Assembly: GCF_002407245.1 (NCBI RefSeq)
Contig: NZ_CP010681.1
Coordinates: 2,480,001-2,544,000 of the forward strand
DNA: 64,000 bases
Direction: 5' to 3'
Source of the DNA: Phaeobacter piscinae
GTDB taxonomy: Bacteria > Pseudomonadota > Alphaproteobacteria > Rhodobacterales > Rhodobacteraceae
Below the pieces are notes generated by a model. That model made no database searches and was not told the DNA's origin. It saw only the letters and a list, made by a program, of their open reading frames with translations. This document shows, piece after piece, positions 52,457 to 62,869 of this stretch. Within the stretch, counting starts at the first letter, position 1, and every line of letters starts with the position of its first letter. The position numbers and the translations under genes are program-made.

Positions 52457-52502
52457 GGTGGCGAAAAGGCGCCTTTTGGTCCGAATCCGCCCTTTCGCCA
52501 CC
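52457..52502. repeat. Inverted repeats upstream of mreB
   Basis: A 10-bp inverted repeat GGTGGCGAAA / TTTCGCCACC (52457-52466 with 52493-52502) encloses a 14-bp palindrome AAAAGGCGCCTTTT (52464-52477). It lies 80-125 bp before the mreB start, in its likely leader or promoter. Role unknown. Confidence 0.4.
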
Positions 52503-52579
52503 TCTCAGCGCTGCTTATAAGACATAAAGCCCGCTCTCAGCAGAGTCGCGGGACAGGTGGCAGTTTTACAGGGTCTTAA

Positions 52580-53629
<1,050 letters not shown>

Positions 53630-53681
53630 GCGGTCAAACCATCGCTAAGATGGTGGACGCCCGGCGCCGGGAAGGAACACC

Positions 53682-54617
53682 TTGGCCAAAGATCGGTCCC
53701 AGCGCGATGACTACACCGCCCCGCTGCGCCGCCTGCTGACCGGGGTTGTCTGCCTGTGCCTGCTGGGTATTTTTCTGGTCTGGCGCATCGACAGCCCACG
53801 GGTTGAACGGTTCCGCGCGCAGGTGGTTGACGCCGTCGTCCCCAGCATGGATTGGGCGATGATCCCGGTCGAGGGCGCAATCAACCTGTTCCGCGATTTT
53901 CAGAGTTATCAGCGACTTGCCGAACAGAACCGGGAATTGCGCAGCGAATTGCGCCAGATGCGCGCCTGGAAAGAGGCCGCGTTGCAGCTGGAGCAGGAAA
54001 ACGCCCGTCTGCTGGATCTCAACAATGTCCGGCTTGACCCGCGTCTTACCTATGTGACCGGCGTGGTGATGGCCGACAGCGGGTCTCCGTTTCGCCAGTC
54101 GGTGATCCTGAATGTAGGCGCCCGCGACGGGGTGCGCGATGGCTGGGCGGCGATGGATGGCATCGGCCTTGTCGGGCGGATCTCCGGCACCGGGCAGGAC
54201 ACAGCGCGGGTGATCCTGCTGACCGATGCGGCCAGTGCCGTGCCCGCCCTGATCCAGCCTTCGGGGCAGAGCACGCTGGTGGCCGGTGACAACAGCCCCG
54301 CACCGGTGATCGACTTCCTTGAAAACCCCGATCTGGTGCGCCCCGGTGACCGGGTGGTGACCTCGGGCGATGGCAATGTGTTTCCGGCGGGCCTGCTGAT
54401 CGGGCAGGTCACGCAAGACCGGTTTGGCCGCCTGCGGGTACGTCTCTCGGCGGATTTTGAGCGGCTCGAGTTTCTGCGGGTGCTGCGCCACCATGGCTCT
54501 GAGGTGATCAAGGACCCCGGCGGGCTGGTGGTGCCTGCACCGGGCATCAATATCCCACAGCCCCGCCCCGAAGGTCTGGGCGATGAAGCCGCAGCGGAGG
54601 CCGGCAATGGCGAATAA
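53682..54617 (+). CDS. mreC: Rod shape-determining protein MreC
   Basis: The protein has 311 residues from a TTG at 53682 that has GAAGGA just upstream. One membrane helix (LLTGVVCLCLLGIFLVW) is followed by a coiled coil (NRELRSELRQMRAWKEAALQLEQEN) and the beta-rich periplasmic domain (VVMADSGSPFRQSVILNVGARDGV, LGRISGTG-like, RVRLSADFERLEFLRVL). It links MreB to the periplasmic peptidoglycan synthases. It starts about 50 bp after mreB. Confidence 0.95.
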   Translation: MAKDRSQRDDYTAPLRRLLTGVVCLCLLGIFLVWRIDSPRVERFRAQVVDAVVPSMDWAMIPVEGAINLFRDFQSYQRLAEQNRELRSELRQMRAWKEAALQLEQENARLLDLNNVRLDPRLTYVTGVVMADSGSPFRQSVILNVGARDGVRDGWAAMDGIGLVGRISGTGQDTARVILLTDAASAVPALIQPSGQSTLVAGDNSPAPVIDFLENPDLVRPGDRVVTSGDGNVFPAGLLIGQVTQDRFGRLRVRLSADFERLEFLRVLRHHGSEVIKDPGGLVVPAPGINIPQPRPEGLGDEAAAEAGNGE

Positions 54618-55143
54618 CGCCCCGGCGCGGATCTGGGTCATGCGGGCGGCCTTTCCCGCCTTGGCGCTGGTGATCATGTTCTTTCATCTGCTGCCGCTGG
54701 ACACGCTGCCCTCCCGCTGGGCACCGCCGGATCTGCTGCTGGCGTTGGTCATGGCCTGGTCGATGCGCCGCCCTGACTATGTGCCGACCGTGCTGATTGC
54801 GCTGACCCTCCTGCTGGCGGATCTGTTGTTTCAACGGCCACCGGGGCTGATGGCGCTGCTGGTCGTTCTCGCCTGCAGCTTTCTGAAGTCACAGGTCCAG
54901 CCGCACCGCGAAACCGCCTTCATCGGGGAATGGGTCACCGTGGCCATGACCATCACCGCCGTGACCCTGCTCAACCGGCTGATCCTCGCGGTTCTGGGGG
55001 TGGTGCAGCCGTCGCTGGGGTTGATTCTGATCCAGATGGTGGCAACATTGTTGATCTATCCGCTGGTCGCGCTAGCCAGCCAAAGCCTGCTAGGGGTGCG
55101 CAAACTCTCCCCCGCAGAGGCAGAAGCCCTGGGAAGCCGCTGA
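54607..55143 (+). CDS. mreD: Rod shape-determining protein MreD
   Basis: The protein has 178 residues with about five membrane helices (ALALVIMFFHLLPLDTL, LALVMAWSM, LIALTLLLADLLF, GLMALLVVLACSFL, LILIQMVATLLIYPLVALASQ). It overlaps the end of mreC by 11 bp, and GGAGG sits 7 nt before its ATG at 54607. It is a core membrane component of the elongasome. mrdA starts at its stop codon (TGATG). Confidence 0.92.
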   Translation: MANNAPARIWVMRAAFPALALVIMFFHLLPLDTLPSRWAPPDLLLALVMAWSMRRPDYVPTVLIALTLLLADLLFQRPPGLMALLVVLACSFLKSQVQPHRETAFIGEWVTVAMTITAVTLLNRLILAVLGVVQPSLGLILIQMVATLLIYPLVALASQSLLGVRKLSPAEAEALGSR

Positions 55144-57083
55144 TGAAACGCAACGTCAAAGACGTCGAAGCCACACATCGCAAACTCAGCCGCCGCGCCC
55201 TGCTTTTGGGCGGGTTGCAGCTGGCCTTTGCTGGTGGTCTTGCGATGCGCATGCGCCACCTTCAGGTCGATCAAGCCGATCAGTTCCGCCTGCTGGCGGA
55301 GGAAAACCGGATCAACCTGCGCCTGATCCCGCCCGCCCGCGGGCAGATCTATGACCGCAACGGCACCATTTTGGCGCAGAACTCCCAATCCTACCGGATC
55401 ACTGTGGTGCCGGAGGACGCAGGTGACGTGGGTGACGTCATCGACAAGCTGTCGCGCCTGCTGACGCTGGACCCCGAAGACATCGAACGCGCCATGGCCG
55501 AGATGCGCCGTTCACCGCCGTTCCTGCCGATCACCCTGGCCGATCAGATCAGTTGGGACGATATCTCCAAAGTTGCCGTGAACGCCCCTGCCCTGCCCGG
55601 CATCACGCCCGAGGTTGGCCTGACCCGTGTCTATCCCCAGCAGGAGGACTTTGCCCATGTGGTCGGTTACGTCGGTCCGGTCTCCGACTATGACCTCAGC
55701 AAGATGGAGGACCCCGAGCCGGTACTGATGATCCCGCGCTTCCAGATCGGCAAGGTCGGGTTCGAGGCCAAGCGTGAGGACGTCTTGCGCGGCAAGGCCG
55801 GCGCCAAGCGGGTTGAGGTCAACGCCACCGGACGGGTCATGCGCGAGCTGGACCGCCGCGAGGGTGAGGCCGGTGCGGATATGCAGCTGACCGTTGATGC
55901 GGATTTGCAATATTACACTCAGGCCCGTTTGGGGAAGGAAAGCGCCAGCGCCGTGGTGATCGACTGCGAGAGCGGCGATGTGCGCGCCATCGCCTCCTCC
56001 CCCAGCTTTGATCCCAATCTGTTTGTGCGCGGCATTTCGGTCGCCGATTACCGGATGCTGACCGAAGACCCCTATCGCCCGCTGGCCAATAAATCGGTGC
56101 AGGGCACCTATCCGCCGGGATCCACCTTCAAGATGATCACCGCCCTCGCCGCGCTGGAGGAAGGCTTGATCGGCACCGAAGACACCGTCTGGTGTCCCGG
56201 CCATCTGGAGGTCTCGGGTCGCCGCTTCCACTGCTGGAAACGTGCAGGCCACGGCCATGTGGATCTCAACACCTCGCTCAAAAGCTCCTGCGACGTCTAT
56301 TATTACGACCTCGCCATCAAGGTTGGCATCGACAAGATTTCCGCCATGGCGAAACGCTTCGGCCTTGGCGTGCGCCATGATCTGCCGATGTCCGCCGTGG
56401 CCAAGGGGATCGCCCCGAACAAGGAATGGAAGTCAAAGACCTACGGTCAGGACTGGCTGGTCGGCGACACCGTGAACTCCTCCATCGGGCAGGGCTATCT
56501 CTTGGCCTCGCCGATGCAGCTGGCGGTGATGACCGCGCGTCTGGCCACTGGCCGGTCGGTCACGCCGCGCCTGCTGAAATCCATCGACGGGGTAGAACAG
56601 CCCAGCGGCGCGGGGGAACCAATCGGCGTCAATGAAAACAACCTGCGCACCATCCGCCGGGGCATGTATTCTGTCAGCAATGAGCGGCGCGGCACCGGCT
56701 ATCGCTCCCGGATCATCGCCGACGGTATGCGCATGGCCGGCAAAAGCGGCACCAGTCAGGTCCGCAATATTACCGCCGCAGAACGCGCCGCCGGGGTGAT
56801 CCGCAACGAGGATCTCCCTTGGGATCGCCGCGACCATGCGCTGTTCGTGGCCTATGCACCGGCTGACGATCCGAAATTCGCCGTGGCGGTGGTGGTGGAA
56901 CATGGTGGCGGCGGCTCCAAGGCAGCCGCCCCTATCGCGCGCGACGTGCTGCTGCAAGCACTCTATGATGGCACACCACCGTTGGAAGCCTATCCCAAGA
57001 AGGACCGCAGCCGCATCAAAGCGCAGCAGGAGCGTCTGGAACGTGAGCGCTTCCAGCGCAACAGCGGCAGAGACCAGGCATAG
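55143..57083 (+). CDS. mrdA: Penicillin-binding protein 2
   Basis: The protein has 646 residues. A cytoplasmic N-terminus and one helix (ALLLGGLQLAFAGGLAM) precede the pedestal (IPPARGQIYDRNG) and the transpeptidase domain. Motifs are STFK at 327-330, SSCD near 381-384 and KSGT at 533-536. It crosslinks peptidoglycan during lateral growth. The ATG at 55143 shares a base with the mreD stop (TGATG), so translation is coupled. Confidence 0.96.
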   Translation: MKRNVKDVEATHRKLSRRALLLGGLQLAFAGGLAMRMRHLQVDQADQFRLLAEENRINLRLIPPARGQIYDRNGTILAQNSQSYRITVVPEDAGDVGDVIDKLSRLLTLDPEDIERAMAEMRRSPPFLPITLADQISWDDISKVAVNAPALPGITPEVGLTRVYPQQEDFAHVVGYVGPVSDYDLSKMEDPEPVLMIPRFQIGKVGFEAKREDVLRGKAGAKRVEVNATGRVMRELDRREGEAGADMQLTVDADLQYYTQARLGKESASAVVIDCESGDVRAIASSPSFDPNLFVRGISVADYRMLTEDPYRPLANKSVQGTYPPGSTFKMITALAALEEGLIGTEDTVWCPGHLEVSGRRFHCWKRAGHGHVDLNTSLKSSCDVYYYDLAIKVGIDKISAMAKRFGLGVRHDLPMSAVAKGIAPNKEWKSKTYGQDWLVGDTVNSSIGQGYLLASPMQLAVMTARLATGRSVTPRLLKSIDGVEQPSGAGEPIGVNENNLRTIRRGMYSVSNERRGTGYRSRIIADGMRMAGKSGTSQVRNITAAERAAGVIRNEDLPWDRRDHALFVAYAPADDPKFAVAVVVEHGGGGSKAAAPIARDVLLQALYDGTPPLEAYPKKDRSRIKAQQERLERERFQRNSGRDQA

Positions 57084-57092
57084 AGGACCCGC

Positions 57093-58232
57093 ATGAGCTA
57101 TCTCGCCAATAACGCACAATCGGTTCCCACCGGCCTGCGCAAGATCCTCTATCTAAACTGGCCCTTGGTCCTGCTACTGGCCAGCGTCGCCAGCGTCGGC
57201 TTTCTGATGCTCTACTCGGTGGCGGGGGGCAGTTTCTCCCCTTGGGTCGAGCCGCAGGTCAAACGCTTCGTTCTGGGACTGTCGGTAATGCTGGTCGTCG
57301 CCATGATCCCGATCTGGTTCTGGCGCAATATTTCTGTTCTGGCCTATTTGGTCTCAGTCCTGCTGCTGGTGGCGGTGGAGTTTTTCGGCACCGTCGGCAT
57401 GGGCGCGCAGCGCTGGATCGATATCGGTTTCATGCGGCTGCAACCGTCTGAGCTGATGAAGATCACCCTGGTGATGCTGCTGGCGGCCTATTACGACTGG
57501 CTGCCGCCGGAACGCTGCTCGCGTCCGCAATGGGTAATCCTGCCGGTCATCCTGATCCTGCTGCCCACCTTTCTGGTGCTGCGCCAGCCGGACCTTGGCA
57601 CCTCCATCCTGCTGATGGCGGCCGGTGGCGGTGTGATGTTCCTCGCAGGCGTCCACTGGGCCTATTTCGCCGCTGTCATCGGGGCCGGGGTCGGGCTTGT
57701 GGCGACCGTGTTCAAAAGCCGGGGCACCGACTGGCAACTGCTGAAGGACTACCAGTTCCGCCGCATCGACACCTTCCTGGATCCGTCACAGGATCCACTT
57801 GGGGCGGGTTACCACATCACCCAGTCAAAGATCGCGCTCGGCTCCGGCGGCTGGTCAGGGCGCGGCTTCATGCAGGGCACCCAGTCGCGGCTGAACTTCC
57901 TGCCGGAAAAACACACCGATTTCATCTTCACCACCCTGGCCGAGGAATTCGGCTTCATAGGCGGTTTTACCCTGCTGTTCATTTATATGCTGGTGATCAC
58001 CTTCTGCATCGCCACCGCGCTCGCCACCAAGGACCGCTTTGCATCGTTGGTCACATTGGGGATTGCGATCAGCTTCTTCCTGTTCTTTGCCGTGAACATG
58101 TCGATGGTGATGGGCCTCGCCCCGGTGGTGGGGGTGCCGCTGCCGATGGTGTCCTACGGTGGCTCGGTGATGCTGGTTCTGATGGGCGCCTTTGGCCTCG
58201 TGCAAAGCGCGAATATCCACCGCCCGCGCTAA
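57093..58232 (+). CDS. rodA: Peptidoglycan glycosyltransferase RodA
   Basis: The protein has 379 residues with about ten membrane helices, of the SEDS family. GAQRWIDIGFMRLQPSELMKI is the SEDS signature, and TQSRLNFLPEKHTDFIF carries the conserved region near the catalytic Asp and Lys/Glu residues. It polymerises lipid II into glycan strands, working with PBP2 (mrdA, directly upstream). The gene ends overlapping the convergent LysR gene by 4 bp. Confidence 0.96.
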   Translation: MSYLANNAQSVPTGLRKILYLNWPLVLLLASVASVGFLMLYSVAGGSFSPWVEPQVKRFVLGLSVMLVVAMIPIWFWRNISVLAYLVSVLLLVAVEFFGTVGMGAQRWIDIGFMRLQPSELMKITLVMLLAAYYDWLPPERCSRPQWVILPVILILLPTFLVLRQPDLGTSILLMAAGGGVMFLAGVHWAYFAAVIGAGVGLVATVFKSRGTDWQLLKDYQFRRIDTFLDPSQDPLGAGYHITQSKIALGSGGWSGRGFMQGTQSRLNFLPEKHTDFIFTTLAEEFGFIGGFTLLFIYMLVITFCIATALATKDRFASLVTLGIAISFFLFFAVNMSMVMGLAPVVGVPLPMVSYGGSVMLVLMGAFGLVQSANIHRPR

Positions 58233-59074
58233 GCGCCGGTTAAGGCCGCCAGAAGCACCCGTGTCAGCGCACTGTCGGCATCGCGTTGGTGCAGCAGAAC
58301 CCCCAACCGCCGGGCCTCCCCGTCAAACGGGGTGAACCGCAGGCCAGCATGCCTGCGCAGCCCCTCCCAAAGCGGCACGACGGCCTGTGCGGTGCCCTCT
58401 GCCACCATCTGCGCGATCAGCTCCAGCGCATCCAGTTCCGCCAGAATGTCCAGCGTATCAACCCGCTGTGTCAGCGCCTGCCAACAGCGCGCCCCACCCC
58501 AGGCCTCGCGGCTGTAGATCAGGAACGGCAGCGCCCCATCAGATAGCCCCTCACCGCCCCCTTCTGCCTGCAACAGGCCAATGGGCTGGCGGGCGACCTC
58601 TTTGAATACATAGGCTTTGGGGAGCGCAAACGGTGGCTCAATCAGCAGTGCCGCGTCCACCTGCCCCTGTTGCATCGAAGCATAAAGCCCTTCTGACGTG
58701 CCCGGCACCAGCTGCAAGGCAACCTCCGGCGCGGCCCCCCTCAGGTGCCGAAGGATCACTCCCGCGTAATCCCCCATGGCCGTCGACACCGCCCCCAGCC
58801 GCAGCGTGCCGCTGAGGCTGGCCCCGCGCAGCTGCCCTCGCAGCTCTGCCTCAGCCCGCAGAACCTCTCGCATCTTTGGCAACAGGCGACGACACTCCGC
58901 CGTGGGCTGCATGACGCGCCCGGCGCGGCACAAAAGCCCCACACCAACATCGGCCTCCAGCGCCGCGATCCGTTGCGAAATCGCCGATGCGGTGATCCCC
59001 TCCCGGCGCGCCGCCGCCGCCAGGGATCCCTCCTCTATCGTGGTGACGAGGCTGGAGAGGAACCGTGTATCCAT
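58229..59074 (-). CDS. LysR family transcriptional regulator
   Basis: The protein has 281 residues. The N-terminal winged helix (FLSSLVTTIEEGSLAAAARREGITASAISQRIAALE, split here: helix-turn-helix around residues 18-37) is followed by the usual linker and a periplasmic-binding-like effector domain. LysR proteins activate a divergent gene with a small-molecule co-inducer. The divergent pair is the VOC protein and the hydroxyacid reductase at 59167-60500, with a dyad at 59077-59101 between them. The gene overlaps rodA by 4 bp at its 3' end. Confidence 0.9.
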   Translation of the reverse strand: MDTRFLSSLVTTIEEGSLAAAARREGITASAISQRIAALEADVGVGLLCRAGRVMQPTAECRRLLPKMREVLRAEAELRGQLRGASLSGTLRLGAVSTAMGDYAGVILRHLRGAAPEVALQLVPGTSEGLYASMQQGQVDAALLIEPPFALPKAYVFKEVARQPIGLLQAEGGGEGLSDGALPFLIYSREAWGGARCWQALTQRVDTLDILAELDALELIAQMVAEGTAQAVVPLWEGLRRHAGLRFTPFDGEARRLGVLLHQRDADSALTRVLLAALTGA

Positions 59075-59076
59075 AG

Positions 59077-59101
59077 TTTCTCTTATGTTTGAATATAGAA
59101 A
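59077..59101. promoter_or_regulatory. Candidate LysR operator in the divergent promoter
   Basis: The imperfect dyad TTTCT, 15 nt, AGAAA with AT-rich centre lies just upstream of the LysR start (59074) and 66 bp before the VOC gene. LysR regulators often bind such AT-rich dyads. Function inferred from position. Confidence 0.4.
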
Positions 59102-59166
59102 AACAAGCTACCCTTTTTCATCGCCCCCTTCTATCCCTAAGGCCACAGATTACAGGGAGCAGAGCG

Positions 59167-59577
59167 ATGAGCATTTTTCACCTCGCCTATCACGTCGATG
59201 ACCTTGATCAGGCACGCGGCTTTTATGGCGGCCTGCTGGGCTGTCAGGAGGGGCGCAGCACAGAGACCTGGGTCGATTTCAACTTCTTCGGTCATCAGAT
59301 CTCGCTCCATCTCGGGCCGGTTTTTGCCACCGCCAACACCGGCAAGGTCGGCGATCACATGGTGCCGATGCCCCATCTGGGTGTGATCTTGCCGCAGGAC
59401 GCCTGGCGCCTGCTGGCGGATCGGCTGGAACAGGCGGGGCTGGAGTTCACCATCGCTCCCACCACCCGGTTTGCGGGCGAGCCGGGTGAGCAAAGCACGA
59501 TGTTCTTTCACGATCCCGCAGGCAACCCGATTGAAATCAAGGGATTTGCCGATATGGCCGGAGTGTTCGCCACATGA
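59167..59577 (+). CDS. VOC family protein (glyoxalase/dioxygenase-like)
   Basis: The protein has 136 residues, one pair of beta-alpha-beta-beta-beta modules. FHLAYHVDDLDQARGFYGGLLGC holds the first His of a metal site, and PAGNPIEIKGF near the end the Glu. His in ISLHLGP may provide another ligand. It could be a glyoxalase, fosfomycin-type or dioxygenase enzyme; the substrate is unknown. GGGAG precedes the ATG at 59167. It overlaps the following reductase by 4 bp (ATGA), so they are an operon under the LysR regulator. Confidence 0.88.
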   Translation: MSIFHLAYHVDDLDQARGFYGGLLGCQEGRSTETWVDFNFFGHQISLHLGPVFATANTGKVGDHMVPMPHLGVILPQDAWRLLADRLEQAGLEFTIAPTTRFAGEPGEQSTMFFHDPAGNPIEIKGFADMAGVFAT

Positions 59578-60500
59578 TCAACGTCCAGTTCGCCGCCCTG
59601 CCTGAACGCTGGGCCACCTATGAGGCGCCTTTGCGCGCCGCCTTTGCGGAGGCCGGGCTGGAGGTCGATCTGCGTCTTGATCACGCCCCGGCTGATGTGG
59701 ATTACGTGGTCTATGCCCCCAATTCGAACCTGCAGGATTTCACACCCTATACCCGCTGCAAGGCGGTGCTCAGCCTCTGGGCCGGAGTAGAGAAGATCGT
59801 GGGCAATCAGACCCTGACGATGCCGCTCTGCCGGATGGTCGACCCCGGTCTGACCGCGGGCATGGTGGAATGGGTCACCGGTCATGTGCTGCGCTATCAC
59901 CTCGATATCGACCGCACGATCCACACGCAGGACCGCTGGGCCCCGGTGGTCCCCCCGCTTGCCGAGGAACGCCCGGTGACGGTTCTGGGTCTTGGCGCGC
60001 TAGGGCAGACCTGTGCGCAGATGCTGGCGACACTGGGCTTTCCGGTCACCGGCTGGTCGCGATCTGAGAAATCCATAGACGGCATCACCTGTCGCCATGG
60101 CGATGCAGGCCTGCGGGACGCGCTGGCGATGGCACAGATCGTTGTGCTGCTGCTGCCAGATACCCCGGCGACGGAAAACACCCTCAACCGCGACACCCTC
60201 GCCCTGCTGCCCAAGGGCGCGCGGATCATCAACCCTGGTCGCGGCCCCCTGATCGACGATGACGCCCTTCTGGCCGCGCTCGACAGGGGGCAGATTGGCC
60301 ATGCAACGCTTGATGTCTTCCGCGTTGAGCCACTGCCGATGGAGCACCGCTACTGGACCCATCCCAATGTAACCGTGACACCGCATATCGCGGCAGAGAC
60401 ACGCCCCCTCACCGCCGCCCGCGTCATTGCTGAGAATATCCGCCGGGGTGAGGCTGATGACGTCTTCCTGCATCAGGTGGATCGCAGGCTTGGGTATTAG
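59574..60500 (+). CDS. ghrA: Glyoxylate/hydroxypyruvate reductase A-like D-hydroxyacid dehydrogenase
   Basis: The protein has 308 residues, of the D-isomer-specific 2-hydroxyacid dehydrogenase family. GLGALG at 139-144 binds NAD(P)H. The catalytic triad is plausible as Arg in NPGRGPLID, Glu in FRVEPLP and His in TPHIAAE. The short N-terminal substrate domain (APNSNLQDF, LWAGVEKI) is typical of the GhrA subgroup. It reduces glyoxylate or hydroxypyruvate. The partner VOC gene overlaps it upstream (ATGA). Confidence 0.9.
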   Translation: MINVQFAALPERWATYEAPLRAAFAEAGLEVDLRLDHAPADVDYVVYAPNSNLQDFTPYTRCKAVLSLWAGVEKIVGNQTLTMPLCRMVDPGLTAGMVEWVTGHVLRYHLDIDRTIHTQDRWAPVVPPLAEERPVTVLGLGALGQTCAQMLATLGFPVTGWSRSEKSIDGITCRHGDAGLRDALAMAQIVVLLLPDTPATENTLNRDTLALLPKGARIINPGRGPLIDDDALLAALDRGQIGHATLDVFRVEPLPMEHRYWTHPNVTVTPHIAAETRPLTAARVIAENIRRGEADDVFLHQVDRRLGY

Positions 60501-61080
60501 GGCCAGATACTCAGCGGATAGGACTTAACGATCAGCAAACCCAGCGCACGCCGCGCTCAGGATTGGTTCAGACCGCTGTGCCAGACTGGCCCCAATCGCG
60601 ATTGCAGGATCCGGGGCTGGCACCCCGGCTCCGACCAGGAACCGGGCCCCAACTTCTGGGGGCGTGCAGAGAATTTGAGCACGCGGGCCATCAACCCGCC
60701 CTCCTCCGCCCTCCGTGGCGGCGCCGTCCACTTTATGCCGCAACCATCTGGTTGCAGACCAAGGCATTGAACAACAACTGAAAGATATGAACAGCCCCGG
60801 AGTAAACCCGGACAGCCACAGGCTGCACCGGCAGTTTCGCGCGTCTTGCAAACCCACTCCCCAGCGCCCTCCACACACCCCGGCAAAGCCGCCCTATTTC
60901 GGTAGATTTCAAAACTTGAAGATTGGCGCGGCTGGCCTGCGCGGCTGCACAACACCGGCCCCTTCACATGGAACGGCCTGCAAACGCTTCCGGCACGGCA
61001 TTTCGCGGAATTGTTGCTAGCCAGACGCCGGACAGCTGCGCTACGGTCCTTGAAAAAACTATAAAACAGGGATGGAACAC
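60501..61080. other. Intergenic region before the halogenase-like gene
   Basis: About 580 bp with no credible gene, RNA or repeat recognised; open frames here look like chance. The promoter of the halogenase-like gene is expected in it, near the AT-rich stretch at 61050-61075. Confidence 0.4.
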
Positions 61081-62766
61081 ATGAACAATCGCTTAAGGAA
61101 GATCACCATCGTCGGCGGCGGCACGGCGGGGTGGATGACGGCACTGATTCTCGAGACAGAACTCTCCCGCACGTCAGCGCCCAAGGACCGGCCAAAAATC
61201 TGCCTGATCGAAAGCCCGAATATCGCCACCGTCGGAGTGGGCGAGGCCACCGTGCCGCGGATGCCCAAAACCCTCCGCCAGGCTGGCATTTCAGAGCGCG
61301 CCTTTTTCCGTGAGACCAACGCCTCGTTCAAACTGGGCGTGAAATTCTGCAACTGGAACACCGACGCCAAGGGCAATCGCATCGACTACGTGAACCCCTT
61401 TGCCCATGGCCAGCTGCTGGAGGGGCTGGAGCCTGCCGAATACTTCCTGCGCTTTGGCAATGGGGATCGGGACTATACTCAGTCCATCTCCCCCCATGAT
61501 GATCTGGGCCGCCTGTGCAAGGGCGCCCGCCCGCTTGGTCAGCCGGAGTTTGAGCAACGCTTTGGCTATGCCTATCATCTGGACGCGGTGAAATTTGCCG
61601 GCATGCTCACCAAGGTCTGCACCAAACATGGCGTGGAACATATTCAGGATGAGGTGACATCGGTTGAACTGGATGAGCAGGGCAATGTCAGCCATCTGAT
61701 GCTGGAGCAGCGCGGTCGCCACGATGTTGAGATGGTCATCGACTGCACCGGTTTCCGCGGGCTGATTATCAATCAGGCGCTAGGTGAGCCGTTTATGGAT
61801 TACTCTGACTATCTGCCCAATGACCGCGCGATGGCGCTGCAGATCGACCACCCGGACCCGGAAAAGATCGAAAGCCTCACCCGCTCCACCGCCCTTGGGG
61901 CCGGTTGGACCTGGCGGGTGCCGCTCTATAACCGGGTCGGCACCGGCTATGTGTTCTCCTCGGCCCATCGCACCGATGATCAGGCAGCGGATGAGTACCT
62001 TGAATGGCTGGGCGACAGCGGCAAAGGGGCGACCCCGCGCATTATTCCAATGCGGATCGGGCGGGTGCGCAATGCCTGGGTAAAGAACTGTGTGGCCATC
62101 GGTCTGGCCGGTGGCTTCATCGAGCCGCTGGAAAGCACCGCGATCCATATGATTGATCACGCGGTGCGCTGGCTCACCGAACATATGCCCACGCGCGACA
62201 TCGCCCCGTCCCTGCGCAGCCGATACAACCGGCAGATGGACAAGCTCTACGACGAGGTGCTGGAGTTTATCTGCCTGCATTACCGGTTGGGCAACCGCAC
62301 CGACAACCAGTATTGGATCGACGCCCGCACTGAAATGAAGATCCCGGATCGTCTGGCCGAGAACCTGGAACTCTGGCAGCACCGCCTACCGATGCCCCAT
62401 GATATTGAGTTCGCAACCCTGTTTGACTACCGCGTCTATCAGACCGTGCTTCTGGGCAAACAGGTCTACGATACGGGCTATGGCCCCGGCATCCGGGACC
62501 GGCTGCGCCCGCTGAAGAAACCGATCTGGTTCCAGTGGTGGAAAGGCGCGAAGGTGGATCTGGCGCAGATCCTCAAATCCATGCCCGATCACAAAACCCT
62601 GCTGCGTGATATTCGCGGCGAGTTGGATCAGCCCGGCTTTGGCATGGCGGCCGCAATGAAGCCAACGGTGCCGATGCCATGTGCTGAGGCGGTGCCCTGC
62701 ATGATCCAGAACATGCCCAGCTTCAGCGAAATCGAGAACGGCCAGAAAGATCTGCAACTGTTCTAG
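61081..62766 (+). CDS. Tryptophan halogenase-like flavin-dependent protein
   Basis: The protein has 561 residues. VGGGTAGW near residue 11 is the FAD-binding GxGxxG motif. Hallmarks of flavin-dependent halogenases are present: GVGEATVP near 52-59, Lys84 in ASFKLGVKF (position of the catalytic Lys), WTWRVP at 276-281 (WxWxIP-type motif) and EPLEST at 348-353 with the catalytic Glu351. It would chlorinate or brominate an aromatic compound using FADH2 and oxygen. No flavin reductase or biosynthetic cluster is adjacent, so the substrate is unknown. A start at 61072 is also possible. A strong terminator follows. Confidence 0.9.
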   Translation: MNNRLRKITIVGGGTAGWMTALILETELSRTSAPKDRPKICLIESPNIATVGVGEATVPRMPKTLRQAGISERAFFRETNASFKLGVKFCNWNTDAKGNRIDYVNPFAHGQLLEGLEPAEYFLRFGNGDRDYTQSISPHDDLGRLCKGARPLGQPEFEQRFGYAYHLDAVKFAGMLTKVCTKHGVEHIQDEVTSVELDEQGNVSHLMLEQRGRHDVEMVIDCTGFRGLIINQALGEPFMDYSDYLPNDRAMALQIDHPDPEKIESLTRSTALGAGWTWRVPLYNRVGTGYVFSSAHRTDDQAADEYLEWLGDSGKGATPRIIPMRIGRVRNAWVKNCVAIGLAGGFIEPLESTAIHMIDHAVRWLTEHMPTRDIAPSLRSRYNRQMDKLYDEVLEFICLHYRLGNRTDNQYWIDARTEMKIPDRLAENLELWQHRLPMPHDIEFATLFDYRVYQTVLLGKQVYDTGYGPGIRDRLRPLKKPIWFQWWKGAKVDLAQILKSMPDHKTLLRDIRGELDQPGFGMAAAMKPTVPMPCAEAVPCMIQNMPSFSEIENGQKDLQLF

Positions 62767-62796
62767 GATCACGGGCGAACGCTCAAACAGTTCACC

Positions 62797-62837
62797 AATG
62801 AAAGAGGGCAGACGCATGGCGCCTGCCCTCTTTCATT
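62797..62837. terminator. Bidirectional terminator between halogenase and M3 peptidase
   Basis: A 15-bp perfect stem (62797-62811 with 62823-62837) with an 11-nt loop. TTTCATT on the 3' side gives a partial U tract. A small direct repeat CATTCCAACGGT follows (62834-62845 and 62849-62860). Confidence 0.85.
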
Positions 62838-62869
62838 CCAACGGTTTCCATTCCAACGGTCGACGTGGA

